Positions 34,962-42,476 of a stretch of DNA of 64,000 nucleotides are shown here, in pieces. Source of the DNA: HdN1 sp964473645. GTDB taxonomy: Bacteria; Pseudomonadota; Gammaproteobacteria; Pseudomonadales; Ketobacteraceae. Each line of letters begins with the position of its first letter. Position 1 is the first letter of the stretch. Below the pieces are notes generated by a model that did not search any database, was not told the origin of the DNA, and saw only the letters and a program-made list of their open reading frames with translations. The translations under genes and the position numbers were made by a program. The stretch lies in the NCBI GenBank assembly GCA_964473645.1, contig CAYYPW010000003.1, positions 186,001-250,000 of the forward strand. The letters are read 5' to 3'.

Positions 34962-36604
34962 CACGCGTCCTGCACTGAGGTAAAACAAAACCGTTCGCTA
35001 TCGAACAGCCCCTTGTCTGACAATTTCAACGCTGGAATGACCAGTAAAGCGAGAAACGAAAGCGTCATAAACGGCGCGTGCAAATGGCTTCCTGCCGCTT
35101 TAACCTGCGCATCCAGTGCGGCGTAACGCCGCGCGACGGCTTCACCCGGTAGTGGGCTCATCAATCCTGCGATGGGCAATGGCAGTATCTGGAGGCCATC
35201 ATTATCCACCCAGGCCAGCCCGCCTTGCTGTTCAATGACCGCGTTGATGGCATCGGCAAGGTGTTTCTCATTGCTGCCCACGGCGATAATATTGTGGGAA
35301 TCATGCGCCACCGAACTTGCCATGGCGCCGTTTTTGAAACCGAAACCACGTACAAATGCTAACGCCGGTGGCGCAGGGCGATAGCGGTTGACCACAGCAA
35401 TCAAGAGAACATCATTCGCGCTATCAGGTTGCAAATAGCCATCCTGCGTTCTTGCATTGTAATGTTCTGTTCGCGTGAGCAATGCGCCATCCATCACCCT
35501 CATAACCTTTGCATCACCCGCCTGACCAGCGATGCGTAGTTGTGCGGGCAGCACCGGCGCCGCACAGAAGCGATTAATACAATCTACATGGAGGCAAGGC
35601 AAACAGCATATACCCGCGTTGACCACCTGCTGCCCGGCGAGCCAGACCTGCTGGACTTCCAGTGTTTGCAGCGATGCCACCAATTGCGCATCAAAGCGAT
35701 CCCCCACCTTCAATACCCCCAGCGGTAATCCATAATGCCTTATTGGGTTCAGGCTGGCAGCGCGCAATGTGTCAAACAGATTATGTCCGGCGGCTAACGC
35801 CTTGCGTACGTGGCCATTGATATGTTCATGGTAGAGTTCATCCGGGTGCTTGTCATCGCTGCAGAACATCACTTTTTCAGGGTGAGTTTTTAGTAGTGAA
35901 TGCAAGGCTGAAAAATTGCGCGCAGCCGATCCTTCGCGTATCAAAATGTGCATTCCCAGACGCAGTTTCTCTTCTGCCTCGGCCAAAGTGGTGCATTCAT
36001 GGTCGGTGCTGATGCCGGCCGCCACATAATGCTTGAGTGCATCCCCTGACAAACCAGGGCTATGCCCATCAATGGCAACCCCCATATCGCGAGCATTGGC
36101 GAGCTTACTTAACAGTTCGGTATCGCCGTGCAAGAGACCCGGTACATTCATTACTTCCGACAGAAAATGACAGCTTTTCTCAGCTAATAGCTGACGAATA
36201 TCAGCGGCATTGATCGCCGCACCCGCTGTTTCAAACCCGGTTGCCGGCACGCAGGAGGGGGCGCCCCACCAGAATAGAAAGGGCGTTTTTTTGCCATTTT
36301 CGACCATATAACGTACGCCATCCATGCCCAGTACGTTGGCAATTTCATGCGGGTCGCAAACAGCACCTATAACGCCCTGACGCAGTGCCAAGCGGGCAAA
36401 TTCCGTGGGCGGAAGCATTGAACTTTCTACATGCACATGTGCATCTACAAAGCCAGGTAGCAAGTAGGCAGCATGAGGGCGCTCTTGATCAGAAGCGTCG
36501 ATCGAAGTAATAACGCCGTCCTTCCAGGTAACAGTGGCGAATTGAATCTGCCGGTGGTGAATATCCACCACATTGGCGCTGAGACTGCCTTCTCGATCGA
36601 GCAT
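34961..36604 (-). CDS. ade: Adenine deaminase
   Basis: A 547-residue amidohydrolase converting adenine to hypoxanthine and ammonia. Metal ligands include DAHVHVESSM, DGHSPG and SDDKHPDEL; the C-terminal domain has VRGFGFKNGAMASSVAHDSHN and ends near the NDGL motif. Hypoxanthine would feed the XDH encoded next in the same operon. The N-terminus is short compared with relatives; in-frame codons continue upstream without a good start, so an upstream non-ATG start is possible. It lies 79 bases after the EamA gene. Confidence 0.93.
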   Translation of the reverse strand: MLDREGSLSANVVDIHHRQIQFATVTWKDGVITSIDASDQERPHAAYLLPGFVDAHVHVESSMLPPTEFARLALRQGVIGAVCDPHEIANVLGMDGVRYMVENGKKTPFLFWWGAPSCVPATGFETAGAAINAADIRQLLAEKSCHFLSEVMNVPGLLHGDTELLSKLANARDMGVAIDGHSPGLSGDALKHYVAAGISTDHECTTLAEAEEKLRLGMHILIREGSAARNFSALHSLLKTHPEKVMFCSDDKHPDELYHEHINGHVRKALAAGHNLFDTLRAASLNPIRHYGLPLGVLKVGDRFDAQLVASLQTLEVQQVWLAGQQVVNAGICCLPCLHVDCINRFCAAPVLPAQLRIAGQAGDAKVMRVMDGALLTRTEHYNARTQDGYLQPDSANDVLLIAVVNRYRPAPPALAFVRGFGFKNGAMASSVAHDSHNIIAVGSNEKHLADAINAVIEQQGGLAWVDNDGLQILPLPIAGLMSPLPGEAVARRYAALDAQVKAAGSHLHAPFMTLSFLALLVIPALKLSDKGLFDSERFCFTSVQDA

Positions 36605-36683
36605 GGCGACTGGTATCCCTTCGGGAATTTTTTTCAGTATGAACTCAACAATACCCCTCGACCATGATGTTCGTCAAAAACCC

Positions 36684-37601
36684 TCAGTGCGCGTTGCCTC
36701 TCAACATCTGTTGAATGATACGCCAACGATTAATGATCAAGGCTAAAAAAATCAGGCTGCAACCGATCAATTGCCAGGGGCTCATCCCTTCGTCAAACCA
36801 GAAAATTCCGATCAGCAGCGTCCACACTGGCTCCAAAATCATCAATACTGCTGCATGACTGGCAGACGCAAATTGTTGTGCATAGGTTTGCAGAAAGAAA
36901 CGCAGACTGGTAGCAATAAATACGCTCGCGAGCAGCCACCCCCAGGTGGACAGGGCGATTGTGTCGGGCCATGCCTCAATCAGCCAGGACGTCGACAACG
37001 ACATGACACCGACGACGGTCAGCTGCACGGCTGTCAATACAACGGCGGGAATATGGGCCACCGCCATGCCATTAAAATTGAAATGCAATGAAAATACACA
37101 CGCCGCAGCAATGTAGTACATATGGCCAAGCGAGAGTGAAAACCCATGGTTAAGCGAGATAAATGCCAGCCCGGCGATAGCCACCGGAATCGCATACCAC
37201 GTCGCGGGCGAGGGCCGCTCGCGAAAGAAAAGTGCAGCTGTAATCGGTACCAGCACCACCCCCAAACTGCAAATGAAGGCACCTTCACCCAGATGCGGGC
37301 CGTGGAACAAACCCGATACCCATAACATGATGGCCATGCCGAACAGGATGCCAATCCCTGCCGCTTGCAACCATTGGCGTTGCGTTAGCGTAATCGCTGA
37401 TGCGTGCCCGATGACAAGCCTGTCCATTGCAAACCGGTCTATCAAAAACAGCGTCGCACCTGCCAGCAGAAAGCGAATCCCGATAAACAATAACGGCGGC
37501 ATTGCAGCGACAGTTTCTTTTGAAAACAGCCAGCCGGCAGCCGCCAGCAGCGTGACCACGATCAACAGCAAATCGGCTTTCAGCGTGTTTGAAATAGGCA
37601 T
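36684..37601 (-). CDS. EamA/DMT family transporter
   Basis: A 305-residue membrane protein with about ten hydrophobic segments and two EamA repeats, the second including SASHAAVLMILEPVWTLLIG and the final FWFDEGMSPWQLIG. Members export or import metabolites such as amino acids, purines or nucleosides. It is first in a minus-strand operon with ade, xdhA and xdhB, so a purine-related substrate is a reasonable guess. The ATG at 37601 is chosen over a TTG at 37607. Confidence 0.88.
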   Translation of the reverse strand: MPISNTLKADLLLIVVTLLAAAGWLFSKETVAAMPPLLFIGIRFLLAGATLFLIDRFAMDRLVIGHASAITLTQRQWLQAAGIGILFGMAIMLWVSGLFHGPHLGEGAFICSLGVVLVPITAALFFRERPSPATWYAIPVAIAGLAFISLNHGFSLSLGHMYYIAAACVFSLHFNFNGMAVAHIPAVVLTAVQLTVVGVMSLSTSWLIEAWPDTIALSTWGWLLASVFIATSLRFFLQTYAQQFASASHAAVLMILEPVWTLLIGIFWFDEGMSPWQLIGCSLIFLALIINRWRIIQQMLRGNAH

Positions 37602-37723
37602 GGTCAACTCTGGCGATTTTTCAGCGTTGACTATAAAACAAAGGTGACAGACTGTATCTAGCCAATCTGTCCAATTAGCGGGTGGATATTGTCAACGGGA
37701 TGTCAGTGGTGGCGCAACCAGGC

Positions 37724-37742
37724 ACGGGGCTTATTGCCCCGT
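37724..37742 (-). terminator. Hairpin overlapping the stop codon of the coiled-coil gene
   Basis: ACGGGGC/GCCCCGT with a five-base loop that contains the TAA (loop AATAA on the minus strand). No T-run follows, so termination is uncertain. Confidence 0.4.
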
Positions 37743-39716
37743 TACCTTGATTTCGCCTACCTTTTTGCCTTTTTGGGTGATATCTCCGCTAGCATTGCCA
37801 TTGCCATCCAAGTTGAGCTTGACGGTATCAAAACCTGGCATGACCAGCCCGGCGGCGCCCGCACCCTTGCTGTTGATGCTAAAGTTGCCGCTGCCGCTTT
37901 TCACGTTAATCACCTGATAATTGGCACTGCCCAGCGTAACCACCCAGGTAGCAGCCTGCGTCGCTTTTTCACTCTTGACCTGTACGGCTTGATGGCCCGG
38001 CCAGTCTGCCTTGAACGTTTTCTTTTGACGTGAATTAATCATCAACATCGGGCCTTTATACCCTGAGAAGCTATCTTCGATCGTGTAGCGGTGCAAGGCA
38101 TTGTCGTTATTCTTGACATCCACTTTCGCACCGGGACCAACGATAAATGTCGATGTTTCAAAACCATTGCTGCCAAACACCGCTTCGGCTGCCCCTGGCG
38201 CTTTACTGCCATCTAGCGTGTAGAACACTGCGAAATCAGGCGCGCCCCCGGATAATGTAATGGTGCCCGTCAGCTGCTTGGCTGGGCCACCGGGGCTGGC
38301 TGCGCTGTCATCACTGCCACCTGCAACCGTTGATGCAACAGCTGCTGCTGCGGCAGAGGCTTTTGCGGCGGCTTCCGCAGCTTCTGCTGCTTTTGCCGCG
38401 TCAGCTTTGGCAAGTGCGTCGGCTTTTGCTTTCGCCTCGGCGTCTGCCTTAGCAAGGGCGTCGGCCTGCTTCTTGGCTTCTGCCTCTGCTTTCAGTTTGG
38501 CTTCCGCCTCTTGTTTGGCTTGTAGCTCGGCGGCTTTTTTCGCATCTGCTTCGGCTTTGGCAAGATCAGCTTTTTTCGCGGTGACGGCTTTTTGCATTTG
38601 TGCCACAGCGGTCGATGTGGCCTTTATGCATTTGTTGGCGTTATCCATTTTTTGTTGAGTATTGCCGCCGAGCCCTTGGCTGGCCGCTTTTTTGTAGGCT
38701 GCATCCTCGTCCAATTTTTGCTGCAGTTGTTTGCTCTGCACCGTCACGTCTTGCAATTTCTTTTTGGCAGACGCCAACGCTTCTTCACTTGCAGTGCTGG
38801 CAGCCAGTTTGCGTGCGTCTTCACAGGCGCTGGCCAGGCTACCGGCTTGCGATTCATATTGGCCCGCGGCTTTCTTGATATTGGCAATTTCTGAGGTGCG
38901 TGCAGCGATCTGTTTTTGCAGGTTGGCAACGCAGGTATCGCCTGACTTGATGCTGGTATCAATCGCTGTCTTTTCAGGATGGTCAGGTTTTTTCTCGAAT
39001 ACTTTCTTGGCATCAGCGTTATTGAGGGCGGCTTTCTTGAGGCCGGCAGCCGCTCCGAGTTTGCTGTTGGCATTTTTGATGCTGGCATCGTTCAGCGCAT
39101 CGTTCTGCAATGCTGCAGTTGCGTCGTTACAGGTGGCAACATATTTATCGGCAGCGCTTTTGGCAGCAGCGACGGCAGTATCGGCCGCTTCCTGTTTGGC
39201 GGCAACACGACCAATCTTGTTTTCCATGCGGTCGCATTTGCTTAGCTGATTCTTGATTGCAAAGATATCTTTAAGCCCGGGGGAACGTGTGAGCGCATCG
39301 TCACGCAATTTACGAAACTCGGTCAGCATCGCGGTGGCAGCGCTCGGGTCATCGCCTTCGAGGGCTTTTTCAGCTTCTTTACATTGGGCGAGGGCGCGCT
39401 CCATGATCGGCTCGCCCGCTTTGTTGGAAATATCCTGTTCGATCCGCTTGCAGATCTGGATATTGCCTTCCATATTGCGTTCTTTCGAGAAGGTGATGGA
39501 CTTGTCGATCCCTTGCGCTTCTTTGAAAAAACGCTGGTATTCATCCATCTTGGCTTTGGCTTTGTCGTACTGTTTGGCCTGCAGGGCTTTGTTGGCTTCC
39601 TGGCAGGCATCAAAACCTTTCAGATAGTGATTGACCGCATCATCAAAGCTGGCTGCATGGCCGTTGGCGCTCAGCAAAGCGGTGGTGAGCAGAAAACCCG
39701 AAGTCAGGCGAAGCAT
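37731..39716 (-). CDS. Secreted alanine-rich coiled-coil protein with cupredoxin-like C-terminus
   Basis: A 661-residue protein from the ATG at 39716, with a signal peptide (cleavage after ANGHA); a start 30 bases upstream is possible. The N-terminal ~300 residues hold repeated helical units with paired Cys (ACQEANKALQAKQYDKAKAK, QCKEAEKALEG). A long AEAKKQADALAKADAEAKAK-type coiled coil (about 430-480) precedes a ~180-residue C-terminal beta domain with VKNNDNALHRYTI and PGHQAVQVKS, reminiscent of cupredoxins. I do not know its function. Its stop lies inside a hairpin (37724-37742). Confidence 0.8.
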   Translation of the reverse strand: MLRLTSGFLLTTALLSANGHAASFDDAVNHYLKGFDACQEANKALQAKQYDKAKAKMDEYQRFFKEAQGIDKSITFSKERNMEGNIQICKRIEQDISNKAGEPIMERALAQCKEAEKALEGDDPSAATAMLTEFRKLRDDALTRSPGLKDIFAIKNQLSKCDRMENKIGRVAAKQEAADTAVAAAKSAADKYVATCNDATAALQNDALNDASIKNANSKLGAAAGLKKAALNNADAKKVFEKKPDHPEKTAIDTSIKSGDTCVANLQKQIAARTSEIANIKKAAGQYESQAGSLASACEDARKLAASTASEEALASAKKKLQDVTVQSKQLQQKLDEDAAYKKAASQGLGGNTQQKMDNANKCIKATSTAVAQMQKAVTAKKADLAKAEADAKKAAELQAKQEAEAKLKAEAEAKKQADALAKADAEAKAKADALAKADAAKAAEAAEAAAKASAAAAAVASTVAGGSDDSAASPGGPAKQLTGTITLSGGAPDFAVFYTLDGSKAPGAAEAVFGSNGFETSTFIVGPGAKVDVKNNDNALHRYTIEDSFSGYKGPMLMINSRQKKTFKADWPGHQAVQVKSEKATQAATWVVTLGSANYQVINVKSGSGNFSINSKGAGAAGLVMPGFDTVKLNLDGNGNASGDITQKGKKVGEIKVTGQ

Positions 39717-39905
39717 ACGCTTCGTATACAAACTATTGTCACCCATAGGCCCAAATGCGTCCGATCCAGTGAAAAGTGTTGGCCTGTCTCCAAACGGAGA
39801 ACAGGCCCTACTTTTCATACTAGACCATTTTGGCTAGGGCAAAAAAGTGAAAAACCTAATTTGATTAATGTATCAGTTCTCTTGCCTTGAGCAACTTATC
39901 TCATG

Positions 39906-39996
39906 GTGCTTATTCAAGGTGCCTGTTCAAGATGCTTGTTCAAGATGCTTGTTCAAGATGCTTGTTCAAGATGCTTGTTCAAGATGCTTGTTCAAG
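39906..39996 (-). repeat. 13-bp tandem repeat overlapping a stop codon
   Basis: Seven units of 13 bp, the last five perfect (ATGCTTGTTCAAG at 39932-39996); the first two differ at one or two bases. The TGA stop of the enoyl-CoA hydratase gene (39992-39994) lies in the last unit, so the array sits at the gene's 3' end. Because 13 is not a multiple of three, copy-number change would not alter the protein. Confidence 0.9.
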
Positions 39997-40762
39997 ACAG
40001 TTTGCTGAAGTCTGGCTTGCGCTTCTGCATAAAGGCGCTCATGGCTTCGATTGCCGCCGGTTCACGCAACATGCGGGTAAAGCCAGCACCTTCTTCGGCC
40101 ATGACCTCTTTTAGCGTGCCCAGGTAGGCGCGTTTGAGCAGGGCTTTCGTCATGCGCACCGATTGCGGCGGGCGTTCAGCCAACTGCCGGGCTTTGGCCA
40201 GCGCCTGACCTTGATAGTCTTCGGCAAACACCTGATTCACAATCCCATAGCTCAAGGCTTGTTCGGCGGTGAACATCTCGCCGAGCATCAATAACTCAGC
40301 GGCGCGCTGATAGCCCGCCACCATCGGCAACAGCAGGCTCGATCCCGCTTCCGGGCACAGCCCCAGGTTGACGAACGGCATCTGAAACTTGGCCTGCGGC
40401 GCTGCATAGACCAGATCGCAATGCAGCAACATTGTGGTGCCCACGCCAACTGCAGCACCGTTCACGGCAGCGACTAAAGGCTTTTTCTGCGCAGGCAATT
40501 GCGCCAAAAACCGCATTACCGGGCTTTCATCGTTGGTGGGTGGGTTCTGCAGAAAATCGGCCAGATCATTGCCACTGGTAAAGCAGTCAACGGTGCCCGA
40601 GATGAATCCCACCCGCAGGTTGTCATCGGCATCCAGGCGTTCAAGTGCTTCCCGCAGCGCGGTGTACATCTCGCTGGTTAAAGCATTCTTTTTTTCAGGA
40701 CGGTTGATGCTGATCTTGAGGATATGACCGTCAACGCTGGTTTGAATGATGTTGCTGCTCAT
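39992..40762 (-). CDS. Enoyl-CoA hydratase/isomerase family protein
   Basis: A 256-residue crotonase-fold protein from the ATG at 40762, preceded by AAAGAG. FTSGNDLADF (CoA and oxyanion), AAVNGAAVGVGTTMLLHCDLVYA, and FVNLGLCPEAGSSLLLP are typical; the second catalytic-Glu position is Pro-Glu in LCPEAGSS. The predicted role is fatty-acid beta-oxidation or isomerisation. It is divergent from the 3-hydroxyacyl-CoA dehydrogenase-like gene. A tandem repeat covers its stop. Confidence 0.92.
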   Translation of the reverse strand: MSSNIIQTSVDGHILKISINRPEKKNALTSEMYTALREALERLDADDNLRVGFISGTVDCFTSGNDLADFLQNPPTNDESPVMRFLAQLPAQKKPLVAAVNGAAVGVGTTMLLHCDLVYAAPQAKFQMPFVNLGLCPEAGSSLLLPMVAGYQRAAELLMLGEMFTAEQALSYGIVNQVFAEDYQGQALAKARQLAERPPQSVRMTKALLKRAYLGTLKEVMAEEGAGFTRMLREPAAIEAMSAFMQKRKPDFSKLS

Positions 40763-41156
40763 GCCGTTGCTCTTTCTTGTGGACGATATGTGGGTGTAGA
40801 AAATCGTGGTGATGAAATTGTAGAGGTTAAAACCAAAGCGCCCGCAGTCTACCATACCGACGTTTGAACAAAACCTAAGCACCTCAACCTGCGGGAGTGC
40901 ATAGACTTGATCTTCGCTGTTGCCGAGGGGTGTCGACAATGGTTGCAGCGTCCTGGCGCAAGACCAAAATCGCCAAAACAAGCCTTGGCGAACCACCTGA
41001 CAGGGTTTCCGGCGATTTTGTCTGCCTCCTTGTTAGTTTCGGTCAGTGCACGGGGAGGAGGCGAGTCGCTATACTCCGACCTTCCGGTCAAACCGGCTTT
41101 ACGCGTTATCTAATCTCTTTCATAAAGTTGCGAATCAGGAATCCAGAGGGGTTAAC
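40763..41156. other. Divergent intergenic region between hydratase and dehydrogenase genes
   Basis: 394 bases holding both promoters. A perfect 10-bp inverted repeat, CAAAATCGCC (40966-40975) and GGCGATTTTG (41012-41021), lies near the middle and could be a regulator site. I see no gene here. Confidence 0.5.
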
Positions 41157-41927
41157 ATGCAAATTACCGATAAAGTTGCCATCGTCACCGGAGGCGTTTC
41201 AGGTCTCGGGCGTGCAACGACCGAACTGCTGCTGTCCAAAGGCGCCAAAGTGGTCATTTTCGATCTCAACGAAGCGCAAGGGCAGGGCGTTGCCGCCGAA
41301 TTAGGCGCCAACTGTGCCTTCGTCAAAGTCAACGTGGCTGATGAGGATTCGGTCAAAGCCGGTATCGAATTCGCCCTCGGAAAATTCGGGGCGATTCATG
41401 TATGTGTTAACTGCGCCGGTATCGGATCAGCGTCCAAAACCTACAGCAGCAAAGGCCCACACGATCTCGGTGCATTCACCAAGGTAATTCAGGTGAACCT
41501 GATCGGCACCTTTAACGTGCTGCGTCTGGCGGCTGAAGCCATGGCCCGCAATGAGCCCGTTAACGATGATGGTGAGCGTGGAGTGATCATCAATACCGCA
41601 TCAGCGGCAGCGTTTGACGGCCAGGTCGGCCAAGTCGCTTACAGTGCATCCAAGGGCGGTATCGTTGGCATGACACTGCCGATTGCGCGTGATCTTTCGA
41701 CCTATGGCATTCGCATCAATACCATCGCCCCCGGCATTTTCAACACCCCGCTGATGAACGCCGCGCCAGACAAAGTAAAAATGCCATTGATCGAAGCCAC
41801 GCAGTTCCCTAAACGTTTGGGGCATCCGCCGGAATATGCTCTGCTGGTCGCCTCCATGATCGAAAATGGTTTCTTCAACGGCGAAGTCGTTCGTCTTGAT
41901 GGCGCCATCCGTATGCAACCTCGTTGA
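41157..41927 (+). CDS. 3-hydroxyacyl-CoA dehydrogenase type-2-like SDR
   Basis: A 256-residue short-chain dehydrogenase. Cofactor motif GGVSGLGRAT (TGGxSGxG), NCAGI (NAG), catalytic Ser and YSASK (Tyr-x-x-x-Lys), with INTIAPGIFNTPL. GSASKTYSSKGPHDLGAFTKVIQVNLIGTFN resembles HSD17B10/3-hydroxy-2-methylbutyryl-CoA dehydrogenase. The start at 41157 has AGAGGGG upstream; it is divergent from the hydratase gene and likely forms a beta-oxidation or branched-chain pair. Confidence 0.92.
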   Translation: MQITDKVAIVTGGVSGLGRATTELLLSKGAKVVIFDLNEAQGQGVAAELGANCAFVKVNVADEDSVKAGIEFALGKFGAIHVCVNCAGIGSASKTYSSKGPHDLGAFTKVIQVNLIGTFNVLRLAAEAMARNEPVNDDGERGVIINTASAAAFDGQVGQVAYSASKGGIVGMTLPIARDLSTYGIRINTIAPGIFNTPLMNAAPDKVKMPLIEATQFPKRLGHPPEYALLVASMIENGFFNGEVVRLDGAIRMQPR

Positions 41928-42125
41928 GTTTCAAATGCCAGCGGGGGAACTCTGGTTCTCCTGCCAGTGTCTGATACGCTTGTCAGCGCAGGCATTTAGA
42001 CCTACGCTGATAAGCCCCGCCCCGATGTTTTTTCTGAGTTTCGTCAATGAAAACTGCTGCCGGAAAAACTACATTGAAGGCTTGTGATGTTACCCATCAT
42101 GCACGCCACCGACAGAGAGAAACCC

Positions 42126-42404
42126 ATGAGCGATAAACTGGAAAATCTGGATGCCCAACAACTGAAAACCCTGTTATCAAAGCTGGTTGGTATGGGTGTC
42201 AGTGAGGTTGATGCTGATCAAACCCTGGCCACGCTGGTCGATGACAACGACGCCGAAGAACAAGACGTCGAGCTTGAGTTTATTTACAAAGGTCGCCCGA
42301 CCACTGTATTGGTCAAAGCCAGTGTGAATCATAACGCCGCGCCTGTGTTCACGGTGGTCAGCGAAGAAACTGAAATTTCCAAGACGTTGTCGGCAGCTCT
42401 TTAA
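42126..42404 (+). CDS. Hypothetical small acidic protein
   Basis: A 92-residue acidic protein from the ATG at 42126, with GAGAG upstream. It starts MSDKLENLDAQQLKTLLSKLVGMG and has an acidic middle (DDNDAEEQDVELEF). No domain recognised; 198 bases from the SDR gene. A bidirectional terminator follows. Confidence 0.65.
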   Translation: MSDKLENLDAQQLKTLLSKLVGMGVSEVDADQTLATLVDDNDAEEQDVELEFIYKGRPTTVLVKASVNHNAAPVFTVVSEETEISKTLSAAL

Positions 42405-42427
42405 TTCCACGCCAGACAATGATGTCC

Positions 42428-42465
42428 AAAAAGGCAGACCAGGGGACTTCCTGGCCTGCCTTTTT
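42428..42465. terminator. Bidirectional terminator between convergent genes
   Basis: AAAAAGGCAG-a-CCAGG pairs with CCTGG-c-CTGCCTTTTT, with a six-base loop. It serves both the small acidic-protein gene and the convergent subtilase gene (stop at 42477). Confidence 0.9.
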
Positions 42466-42476
42466 CGTTTTCGTGC

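Noticed and set aside
38260..39627. Long plus-strand frames opposite the coiled-coil gene
   Set aside because: Mirror images of the alanine-rich repeats on the minus strand; no start signals.
39906..39996. Candidate CRISPR array
   Set aside because: Units are contiguous 13-mers without spacers.
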